Of a stretch of 64,000 bases of DNA, positions 35,431 to 45,642 are shown piece after piece (the first letter of the stretch is position 1; every line of letters starts with the position of its first letter). The DNA is from Toxoplasma gondii ME49. Its lineage: Eukaryota > Apicomplexa > Conoidasida > Eucoccidiorida > Sarcocystidae. The notes beneath the pieces are model-generated. The model was not told the origin of the DNA, did not search any database, and worked only from the letters and a program-made list of their open reading frames with translations. The position numbers and the translations under genes are program-made. Where the stretch lies: the NCBI RefSeq assembly GCF_000006565.2, contig NC_031478.1, forward strand, positions 1,099,874 through 1,163,873. Reading direction: 5' to 3'.

Positions 35431-35900
35431 TCGTTGTTGGTTTTTTCACGAGAGCTACTAGAGGAAGAGGGGCCGCTCTGCGACTGCAGATTAGCGTCTT
35501 TCAGGGACGCGGAAGACCCTGCAGACGTCGAAACAGGCGGTTTCCGAAGTCGTAACGATTCTGGCGATATCGCGTGTGGAGACACCCCTCCCTTAAGCGC
35601 TGTCGTAGACTGCCCAGAAAGAGTGTCAGGGTAGAGCTTCTGCCTCTTAACTGGGGCCGATTTCACGGACGGCAATTTCACGGACGCTGTTTTGTTCGCT
35701 GCAAGATCTTTCAAGAAGTAAAACAGCCAAGCGGCAAATGCAAGAGCGTGGCAAATAACGATCAATGTGATGAACACATAGAGGAAAAACGGCATAGACA
35801 CAAAATTCGTGCTGGCCCCACCTTCAGGTCGCTTTTCTCGCGGTGAAGACCCCGCTTTGTCACCCTGAAGCACGCCACCAACAGTCTCAACAGCGTTCAT
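35427..35900 (-). CDS. small single-pass membrane protein, or N-terminal exon of the sirtuin
   Basis: ATG 35900, 157 codons to TGA at 35427. Residues about 35-62 form one membrane span (FFLYVFITLIVICHALAFAA), followed by a basic, then Ser-rich, tail (P-S-S-S-S-S-S). No family recognised. Its stop overlaps the first ATG of the sirtuin frame in the tetranucleotide ATGA, far closer than normal for separate genes here. A donor at TCTC|GTGAAA near the end would join in phase to the acceptor before 35246, giving a membrane-anchored sirtuin. Separate gene or exon cannot be decided from sequence. Confidence 0.55.
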   Translation of the reverse strand: MNAVETVGGVLQGDKAGSSPREKRPEGGASTNFVSMPFFLYVFITLIVICHALAFAAWLFYFLKDLAANKTASVKLPSVKSAPVKRQKLYPDTLSGQSTTALKGGVSPHAISPESLRLRKPPVSTSAGSSASLKDANLQSQSGPSSSSSSREKTNNE

Positions 35901-36690
35901 CTTACTACAAACTAGTGAAAAACTGATTTGCCTGCTCACAGTTCCCCCTTCCGCTTTGCACAGAAAACGGCCAGATGACCGACCAAAAGAACCTCGAGTC
36001 TACAACTGTCTAGGCAAAGCGCATGCTGCGATTGCAAGGACCGAGGGAAGAAGCCTGTACATCCCCCCAAATTCGTGGAGAAATTACGGCAGACACGAAT
36101 ATAAAAAACACAGGAAATGTTACAGTTACTGTCGAAAAAACATACCTTCCTGACGGTCACACGCCGCTCCGTGTGCAGCAAGCGTCCAGCGTGCGCGCCT
36201 GCTGTTCACGACGTTTGCAGAGGCACTTCAGAGGGTTGAGGGTAAGAGGTAGGACCTTCCTTTCTAAGTAACCTATTACTTTATGTGTGAAATGACCTTC
36301 TTTCAGGACAAATGGTTTCAGGCTTACACACACAAGTGACGGGCAGTTTAGTGGGCGATCGGCACTGAGTGGTCCTCCACGTTGCAGGGAAGATTCTGGG
36401 CATTCTCCCCAGCACTTCAACACAAATCAACCAGAACTGCTACGTTCACAAGGAAACTGCGGCCTCAGGTCACATTTCCAAGCGAAATGACCCAATGACC
36501 AACGGATCCTGTATCATAGATGACACTTGTTGGCTTCGCACTGTACGCACACACAATCAGCACGCTGTTTCCTCATGACAGTGCCTTTAACTGCAGTAGC
36601 CTTCAGCCTACGTCCATCGGTACAACAAACTCTTCGTCTGGAATAAAATCTTTTTCTCAGACGGTGTAGGCAAATTCGCCTCAGGAGAGC

Positions 36691-38774
36691 ATGAGCGCTG
36701 TCAACGAAGTAGGTGAAATACATCCACCGTGGCTCGCTCCCTGGGGTTTCTGTGGAGAAGGGCTACTTATCAGCGTCATTCTCCTGGAAACAATCACGAT
36801 ATGCCTTGCTCTTTCTCTTTTATATAATTCTTCTTTGTCACTGCCTAGCTCAAGTAGCGGAAGTGCCGTCCTAACACCCTCACGCCTGCACTCCAGTAAC
36901 CGGCCCCCTTGAACTTTACGTGGTGGCTTGTTTTGGCAGCTGTATACTACAGGACATTCTGAAGCCGAAAGCGATATGTGAACAAGCTACAGAAAGCCCG
37001 TCCAAGAGTTGTTACAAACATACTGTAAAGTTATACCCTCTATTTTGTGGTAGCTCATACTGCAGATCTGTTAGTTCGTCCATTTGCTGATGGCGATCGT
37101 CAGCCTGTAGAAAGGTACCAACTGGCAGGTGCGCATTGGGTCGAAGGATTACTATCCTTCTATTGTGTACTGGACCAGCGAAGGAAAAAGAAGAACAAAG
37201 CGAGTGTTATTCGTGATCCTGCGTTGTAAGACCTATCGTCATCACGGGTCGTTGCCCAGTCAGATGATGGAACGGTTCTCACCTGCTCCGGTCATCGTTG
37301 CTTGTAATACGGTTTTGTTCTGCAGTCACCGCACGCTCCGTCGCAATCTGTGTGCGAAGTTGTGGCTGGCACGAATCAATCAATTTTATCGAAGATGGTC
37401 ACTTTACATCGAGTGGATGGTACGCCTGCATTCAAGCCGAATAGAAGATGACATTTTTTTTGTTCGTCATGTGTGGGGTTGGTAAAGTGTTTGTGCCTCT
37501 CGATTACCGCGGAGAGACGGAGCGTACGATCAGGTAGCGTGGTCCTCTGCAGCGCAGCTCACGGGACGAGCGAGCCCGCTGCGAGAAAGCGGGTGTGTAG
37601 TCACCTGTAGTCACATACGCAAGGAAAACTCTTCTGGAGGATTTTCTCATGTTGACTTCCAAAGAGAGCCGTGGAATTCGGTTGCGTACTTGGCATTCGC
37701 GTTAATAGCGCAGTCCCCCTGTGTCTCCCCCCGCCTGGGTTGCAACGCGGTAGCAGCGAGCGAAGCCAATCCTCCTATAGTAGGTGTTAGGAGCAGTGCT
37801 GAGAGTCAACTCGGGTTTGCTGCGTCGTTTATCATCGTTTACGTATATTTTCCCGGCCCTTCACCTGCGAACGATCACGCATTTACTTTCTGTTCTTTGG
37901 ACTGGGGCATTACCTGTAGGAGTGCAACCTCCGAGGGGCAAGCCACACACATTTCCAGCTCTGCCGCATGCAATGACGGACAGCCCCCCGAAGCAAAGAC
38001 TTCGCGTGATATTCCTGCCATCTAAAGAACTACCTCTCTGTATGGATGGGAAAGCACCTGTATTCGTGGCGTGCGTTGGTTTTTGCGTCATTAGGCCCCC
38101 GTCTCGACTTCGTTCCCGTAGTAGCGCACGGTGGCTCCAGCGCTCGGGACAGGGATCAGCGAACAAGTCCAACTCAAGTAGCTTCGCTTCAATTTCGAGG
38201 GTGTAAAGGTGAAACTTCTTTTCGGGTGGTAGATTTGCACCTGAAAGTGCCTTTTTGTGGAGAGTTTCACGAGTTTAAAGAACAGCCCCTCGTTGAGGTG
38301 GATAGCACGTGTTCACCTGGTACAGCCAGCTGATGTGCAACCACAGGGTGTTTTGCATGCTACCACGTATTTTCTCATAAATGCAGAGCCGTTCCTTACA
38401 CCGCCGTGAAGTCCATCGACTCGCGTTAGTCTTTTTTGCGCACCAGTGTATAAATCCCTCTAACTCAGCTACAGAGCCTGCGCCGTCGCGGCCTCCACAC
38501 ACTACGTGTTTCAGGCTTAGGAGGCTGGGTCCTCCTCGAGTGCTATTGCTCTCGTGATTCAGATGACAGGGATTGAGTGGGGAGACAGTTGTCCAGTGTT
38601 GACTCCGGAGAATCCCATCAGGTCACAAATACCTGTCCGGAGCGTTACAACAGCGTCATCTATCAGGCAGTGCTTCTAGTGTCAGTGTTGCTTTCCCTCC
38701 TCCTCACACGGCAGCGGACTTTAGTCCGGATGAACTACATTTCTGCTTCCAGTGAAGAATCGAGTAGGTGCAAA
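36691..38774 (+). CDS. putative membrane protein with small exons
   Basis: Not recognised. ATG 36691 begins MSAVNEVGEIHPPWLAPWGF, then a membrane span (LLISVILLETITICLALSLLY), then a Ser-rich linker, like a type II membrane protein. Exons 36691-36895, 37054-37225 (HTADLLVRPFADGDRQPVER) and 37326-37419 (LCAKLWLARINQFYRRW) are joined by good signals and all phases match. Further pieces are less certain: about 37911-38060 (HAMTDSPPKQRLRVIFLPSK), about 38160-38330 (FRVVDLHLKVPFCGEFHEF) and about 38560-38764 (a second span VIYQAVLLVSVLLSLLLT ending at donor GA|GTAGGT). These may belong to the same gene or to a neighbour. Confidence 0.45.
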
Positions 38775-38789
38775 CGGTACAAGGTTTAA

Positions 38790-39702
38790 TTGTGTCCATC
38801 CGTGCACCTAAGTTCATCCTCCGGTACACCGGCCGCGTGGCAGTTGCCCTTGTGGGTACTACGATCCACAGATTTCCCCTTGGTTTCGCACGTATAAAAT
38901 GCCGTGCAAGTGTGGGATGCGATTGTCGCATGCGTGACTCCTCAAGGTTTGGGAGGACTGTATTTTCTCGTATTTTCAATGTCATCGCACACTTCGAAAA
39001 TATGTCGTTTTTTTCGCTTCTGCATCTTCACTCCCACCAAAGCGTAGAGAATGCGACGCCATCGACATCGCCAGTCGCGGAGCCTAATGCGAACGCCAAG
39101 GATCATCCGCCACGCGCGGGTGACACTGGATATCTGTTGCCCAAGCCAGACTCCGGAAAGTCTTCGTCGACGCACAGTGGTTGGTGTCTCTCACCACATC
39201 GAGATGCCCGAGATCACATTTTCTCCCATTCGTGCATCTCTTCAGCTGCGTCGGTGAAAATTCCTCGGCGGACGAAATCTACCAACCCCGTGGATCCCAA
39301 CTCCAACCCATCGCCCTCGACTCCACCACGTACGAGTACCGTCACTTCTCTGTTGGTTGTGGATAGGCCTTATAAGATCTTCCGATATTCTCAACTAATA
39401 CCCCATCGACTAAAGTTTGAGTTATGAACTGCTGACGAACTAACGAGGTATTCGCATCTTTGTATTTACGAACCCAGGAGCAGATACCGTGTTGTGCGTC
39501 CTTGCTCAATCCCAGTTATGCCGGTTGAAATATTTTGGAACTCGCCTAATTCTGAGGCACACACGGGCAAGCTGCTACTTGCAGCACCCCAGGTATTCCG
39601 TGTTGCAAACATTCGAGCAGGTGATCATACGTGTAACACCCATTTATGCAAACTGTAGCAACTCCAGAACTGAACGCGGCGTATGCTTTTCTTTTTTTAC
39701 AG
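38790..39702. other. upstream region of the rhoptry-type kinase
   Basis: Should contain the kinase promoter and a first exon with signal peptide, which I could not identify. A 219-codon frame at 38768-39427 is Ser/Thr/Pro-rich with overlapping open frames, and I do not trust it as coding. Confidence 0.35.
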
Positions 39703-41381
39703 CCGAAGGTCTTTGCGCGAAGCGCAGTCATAGCGAAGGAGGTAGCGCAGCAGCTCGGTCGAAGGCACACGGATGGGGCCACCGAGAAAGGCACGCAAGT
39801 CGCAGGCACACGACCCAGCACCTGAATCCGGTGAAAGCCGGACAGCCGGGTGCGTATGGCGCTGACGGGGGCACACACGAGAAGAACATGAGAGAGAAGG
39901 GCGAGGAAAGTGCTCCACAGTGCCGGTCGTCGAGGTGGCACCTTGGCGAGTCTCAGAGAGAGCACAGTCTCGCCTCTGTATTCCATTCCGTGATGGTTGC
40001 AATGAAGTCTCTGCCGGCGACGTTTCAGCGCGAGTGGAGCCTGGTGCGTAAAATCTACCGGCAAAGTGGGCGAGTGAAGCACGCGCAGAGACTGGAGCGG
40101 GCGCGGGAGGCAAAGCTCCAGAAATTCGGACTCTCTCGAAGAGCCAGTTCCAGAAAGCCGCTGCCCTCGCTTGTATCCATGCAGCAGGTGGTCCCGACGG
40201 CGGAATGTGCGAGCGCGCTGATCAAAGAGGTCCGTCGCAACTTGGAGAAGAGTATGCGGGATTTCCAGCATGCTTCGCCAGCCCTGAGTTTCCGCAGAGA
40301 GCGTCTTTTCCCTCCAGGACGCGAATTCGTCGTGCGGAGTCTCGCGCGAAACCCGCCGTTTACCACTATGGCGCTGGTCGCGGGGCGTCTGCTCGGGGGA
40401 GGTTCGGAGGCAATGGTTTTCGCGGCTGAAGAGATCGAGTTGCCGGAGAAGCGTGACGTGTTTATAGGCGCAGACGACGCGTCCAGGGAGACGTCCGGCG
40501 AATATCTGCCCCGGCTATTGGCGATAAAGATCTACCTGTGCGAGGCGAACTTGCTCGACCAGCCAGTCAAAGCAGCGGAGGAGGCAGAAGCTGTGGAGTG
40601 GCTCCAGATGGCATTCTGGCGTCTCGTTCCGTCTTGCGTGGACGTTCTGCTTTCGCGTCAGCTGGGAGTGGCCGCGCCTTCCTGGGTAGGTGCTGTGGAG
40701 GGGATGCCCCTAGTCATCTCTGGAGACTCGCACTTCGCAATTTTAAATCGCATCTCCGCAATGCCGATGATGCTTGGCGACTTGCTGGCCGTTTCTCCTA
40801 CAGCGCTACGAGTGGCGGACCGAATCTACTTGATTCTGCGACTGATCCAGGTGGTCGCGAATCTGCACTGTCTCGGAGTCCTTCACAACGACCTCAAGCT
40901 CGAGAATTTGCTCATCGGTTTGGACGGCCAGCTATACGTCGGAGACTTAGGCGCCATCCTGCCTAATTCTGGGCGACCGACCAAGTTTCAGCGAATCGGA
41001 ACGGATGTGTACCTCGACCCCCAGAGTGCGGCGGATTTTTTGAGGGACGACGAAGATTTTTCCGTCGTTTATTCTCCGCTTCGCGATGCGTGGGCAGCGG
41101 GCATCGTTTGCTACTACATCTGGTGCAGTGGTGCACTACCGTACAATCTAAATCAGGTATATAATCGCTCTGTGGAGGGAAAACAGATGTTCGAGTTTAT
41201 TGCCGATTTGCCGACTTCGGGGCAGAAGCTCCTTTTTACATGCGGTCCAAGCGAAAAGAGTCCGGAAGCGAATGAAGTCCGTCGCATCATCAAGGATCTC
41301 CTCAGTCTCGATCGGTCCACGCGAAAGACGCCACAGTGTATCGTTGAACAGTCCTTTCTGTACTCAACGTATCGTGTTTGA
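39703..41381 (+). CDS. rhoptry-family (ROPK) protein kinase
   Basis: Main exon starts after a very strong acceptor (CTTTTTTTACAG) at about 39702 and ends TGA 41381; about 560 codons. An Arg-rich, helical pre-kinase region (SGRVKHAQRLERAREAKLQK) precedes the kinase lobe, as in ROP2-family proteins. The glycine loop is GRLLGGGSEAMVFAAEE and the ATP-anchoring Lys is in LLAIKIY (codon 40527). The catalytic loop is HNDLKLENLL (Asp 40889) and the metal-binding Asp is in GDLG (40944) instead of DFG. The aspartate and W of DAWAAGIVCYYIW mark helix F. All three catalytic residues are present, so activity is plausible. ROPKs are injected into host cells from rhoptries or act in the vacuole. The expected signal peptide is not in this exon; the frame continues upstream to 39489 without an ATG, so a separate first exon is likely. 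I cannot assign a ROP number. Confidence 0.85.
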
Positions 41382-43347
41382 TTGGCTCACCTTCGTGTTT
41401 CATTTGCAGTGATAGTGTGAAGGAATGAGTATTTGACCCAGACCGGCAAGTTCACAACCCACACACAAGTGAGCGCATACCTACGCGCCGACGGCATACA
41501 GGTAGCAAGGGGTAAATGGCGCGGGTTGCGCAGGGTAGGACAGTTGAAAGAACTGGTTTAAGGAAGCCTTTGTGTCGAAACTCTCCGTCAACGGACACCG
41601 CTGTCAGGTGTCGCATAAGTTACATCGCTCTACGTAGCTTTTCACGCGAAGTGCTTGGTGCGTTCTGTCAACGTAGATGTGCTTGCGTCCGTCCGGTGCT
41701 TTTGTGGCAAATAGGCGTGCGTGCTCAGGCAAATCGTCAAATGCGTGAATAGCATGCATGAGTGTGTTTTCGTTTATCTTGAGTGTTTGAGGAACAGGTG
41801 ACGTGGCAGTTTTCATGGGCTCGAGGTCTTAAAAGGTTCGAGTGGTTTCCCGGATTTGGCACGAAGTTTTCGGGAATTTCCTTCAGAATGCTGAACCATT
41901 GGGCCTTTCCCAGTTCAGGTCCCTGAGTTGGTGTGTATTCTTCATCTCCCTCCTAGGGGCATGCAGGATCACAACATGGACAAGGGACATGGTGATAGTG
42001 TCTTTACGTATGGTCAAAGTGGACGTTTTTCCGGCCGCACTTCCCACGAGCGGTACAAACGTATTTCTTGTCTGGTGCTGGTGCACCATGGAGCTTTCAT
42101 GACTCTGTGAACCCAAACGTGGACACTCAAAGTCCAAGGGTTCAAACAGCGTTGAGCCGTAATGGCGGTCGTGTGAGACAGACTGCATCCTCCTTTTTGA
42201 GGGATTTTGAAGAAGGCAGCCATGGTGTACGACGGTTGCTGCCAATCGAATGCAAACTCTACTCCAGATGTACTGCCCCTACCGTGACGGTCGTGGCAAG
42301 CACAATAGAAGTTCGCTCCCGTAAACAGGCATTCAAGATCTAAGCCGGTAGTTAGCGACAGGTCGTAGGGCGTTTCTCAACGCAAGTGCACTTCATGAAG
42401 ATAGGACCACCAATCTGCACCCGTGCATCAAACGCCCAAGCGAGCCGGCATTTGCTAAATGACACTCTGCGGCCAGAGGCTTGCTTCTCGCGCTGTCGAA
42501 ATTAAATCCGACTTCGTGTCAGCAGACTATCCCTTAGTGGTGCTGACGAATGGGACGAAGAAGTGTTCACGTGTGGACCACAGCGAAAGATATCTAAAAA
42601 GGCATGGGAGCAGTTGCCACATCATCGTAGAATTTGACACTGCTGGGTGTCCCTCTAATCAGTATTCTGTAGTGGCAGAATTGCAGCCGATTCCAGTATA
42701 GAGTGAAACCACTTCTGATTCTGGAAGAGGATGCTGCGAGACTCACGCAACTTGGTGCCCTGTCCGCGCAATGTATAACTACAGGACGCGGGGGCCATCT
42801 GGATGGGTGAGACATGTACAAAATTTCGGCCACTAAACATTCAGCTGAGGGAAGTCATGCAGAACAGAAAAATCGTGTTATTACCAGTTGCCGAGGCATG
42901 ACAGCGTTACTCTCTAAACATGATGGATGATGGCGTCATGATCGACGCCCGGTAGCGTCAAAAGGCCACCTCGTTGAACAACAATAAATGGAACGACGCG
43001 GCCATATTCAATATCAAGTAGACAGAGGTTCCTTAAAATAAAACCACCTTCGACAAACTCTAAAATTTTTGTACTGTGGCAGCTTGGGGCCGGACGCGCT
43101 CCAGCAGACCAACTTCAGCTTATCTCCACAGACCTGGAAAAGTGACCTACCTAACAGGGTAGGTGTTGCTGAGACTGGAAATATCCAGGAATTATTCAGC
43201 AGCTAAGGGATTGATTATAGAAAGCTTGTACATCACCACCAGCATTGAGTCTTGATTCTGATCACAACATCAACTGATGTTGCTTTGTGCCTTCTCTCAG
43301 AGGAAGAGGAAGGAACCACTGTCCATTTACCTTTGTATGATCTCCAC
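41382..43347. other. intergenic stretch with weak open frames
   Basis: Downstream of the kinase. The best frame, 42459-42701 (ATG, 80 codons, Cys-containing, FVSADYPLVVLTNGTKKCS), has no splice support. I do not call a gene. Confidence 0.35.
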
Positions 43348-43453
43348 ATGACAGACAGTCATGTAATTCTGGAAATCATAGAAGCGATAATCCTGGGAGT
43401 GGTAGAGGTAGCCCCCACCCGGCGTCTCAAAAACATCGTTAGACAGAAGATCT
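43348..43453 (-). CDS. possible single exon of an unresolved minus-strand gene
   Basis: Acceptor CTGCTTTTACAG followed by DLLSNDVFETPGGGYLYHSQ and RFYDFQNYMTVCH, then a donor CAT|GTGGAG. Composition is protein-like and the splice sites fit. I could not find phase-matched neighbours: open pieces at 43516-43849 on the same strand are candidates but switch frame. It may be the remnant of a decayed gene. Confidence 0.25.
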
Positions 43454-43859
43454 CTGTAAAAGCAGGAGCTCCCCAAAACGCGATGATCCCCAAATATATT
43501 TTCGACCAGCACGGGTCATGAACCTGACCTTGGGCTACCATCCATAGTCAGTTTCTGATCTAGTATACCCAATAAAATATGGAGCGCATGGATGCACAGA
43601 ATGGACCTGAATCCTCTGGAAGCAACATCACATCTCAAGGGCACTTCACTGTTCTGCAATACTATTTCTTTCGCCCCATTCTTGTACTGCACGGCCACGC
43701 TGCGTCCGTTCCCCCAGGTAAATAAAGAGATTCGAGACGTAGACCAGTAGTCCAATTCGTTGTTTGTCCTTTCCAGAAAATGGTAGATTGCGTAAACTTC
43801 TGAATCCCTTGTCACAATGTGTGACAGGGACTCCAGTTTCAGCTGTCATCTGATTGGAA

Positions 43860-45642
43860 CTGGGTTCTCCTCACAACTCGTTACCGGACACGGCTCGTGT
43901 CTGCAGCTTGAAGCTGGTGCTGTCGGGTGACCTGCGTCCGCTGTGCAAAAGTTCGAGTTTTCTTTTAAAAATAGGGGCACGTAACATCGACCAGCGGAGG
44001 TCGTGCAAACATGAATCTCCTTCGGTCTTAGACTTCCTGAAACAGCAGGGGACCGTGAAGAAATGGTTCGAGAGTGGACTGTGGACTGAAACAGTGCGTT
44101 CCAACGCTAGTTTGAGTCTCCAACATGCCTTTCACCGAGAACCGTAGGGAACGTAACAAACTAAGGGGACTCCGCCGGCTGCGTTCAGGTTGCCAGTCAG
44201 TACATGTCGTTTCCTTCTCAGCTTCTTCACCCAACCCCGCTCGCTCGAATTCCCTCAAGACACTGTGAGAAACACGCGCAACGCCATGCTGGCAGCAAGT
44301 TGCGTTGTTCCAGCGTTACCGTTTTGCGCCCCCTTAAACCCTTCCACAAAGCAGTCTTTATGATGTGAAAAATCATTTGTTGTCCCTTGAATCTGTTTGC
44401 CAACTGCGGCAACAGACGTGTCCGCATGTGGAGTAGCTGCATCGCGGGTCTGCGAGCCTCATCCGTGCCTCCGTGTCTTGGGTTTTTTTTCCTACTCCGC
44501 AGCTTTTCAGACACACTGCAAATCGAGATGACACTTAAAAATAGGACATTTTAATTCGTGGATGAAATGGGTAAATGAGCGAGTCTTCTGGTTGGTTGCG
44601 GCTTGCCAACACACGTCTCGCTCCCGTCGGACCTTGCTGTTCATTTCTTTTGTCCCAGTTAACGAATCTCTTTCTGCGTTTCGATATACGGTGAGATCTC
44701 TGCCTCGCTGTTTCTTTTCTGGAGTCTTGCCGAAACCCGCTCGCTTCCAAATGCGAGATCCGTCTAGTCTCCTCTGGCACAAAATCCCTGGTTCTGGCAC
44801 TGCGGGCATCCAGTTAGCCAACAAACTAACGGGGAAGAGCACTTCTCAGCCGCTTTCCCTCTTTTCCTTCGCCTTCTTGGGCTTTATAAAGTTCTTCGGC
44901 GAGTTCCTCAGCTCGCCTCCTCAGTCGAGTTCTTTTTTGGCACTGAAACCGGCTTCACCTCATTCGACGCCGGCCGCGTCTCATGTGTGCCATTTTCTTC
45001 AGTGATTCGAACTGTGAAAAAGCTCTGCTTTCCTACTCCATGCTGCAGAACAGTCGTTCTTCTTGATTCGTCGGTTTCTCGACCAATTCTACAGGTAACA
45101 CTCCGGAGGTGTCTGGTGTCAGATGGCGTCCACCCGACCAGGCGCCACGTTGCGGAACTTACTCTATCCGGGGACACCTCGTGAAGTTGAAGGTATGCAT
45201 TTTCACCTTCGCCACTGTTCAACCCCGTTCTCTAACAGTGAAGCAAAGGTCTGCCCAGTGACTACACTTCCTCAACGAGAAGCGTGTGCAGAGGCAAAGT
45301 GTGGTCGTGACTTCTTACAGTTTCCTTAATATGCGGTTCCCTTTCATGCAGGCCATTCAGAGTTACCCACAGGCTTGAGAAGCTCTGAATACACAGAGCG
45401 TGTCCCCTCTTGCAAACAAAGTGCTTTGTGCGGCGCCACTGCGGAATATTCGAAAACGCAAAAAGGGGTTGGAGACTACGAAAGACGAGGGATTTACTGT
45501 AGACCTATTTAGCGGACGCTAATGCTTTAGAGGGAGAAAACAAAAATGACGTTCATTTCGTGCTTTTTTTCGAGCTGAAATTCATCCCTGTGTATCGGAG
45601 CATTCCCGTGGCCGTGTGTCGGGTGTGTCTCCTGTCCCGAGT
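43860..45642. other. intergenic and 5' flank of the coiled-coil gene
   Basis: Contains several short frames (for example around 44562-45005) without clear splice structure. The last few hundred bases should be promoter and 5' UTR of the gene starting at 45643. Confidence 0.4.
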
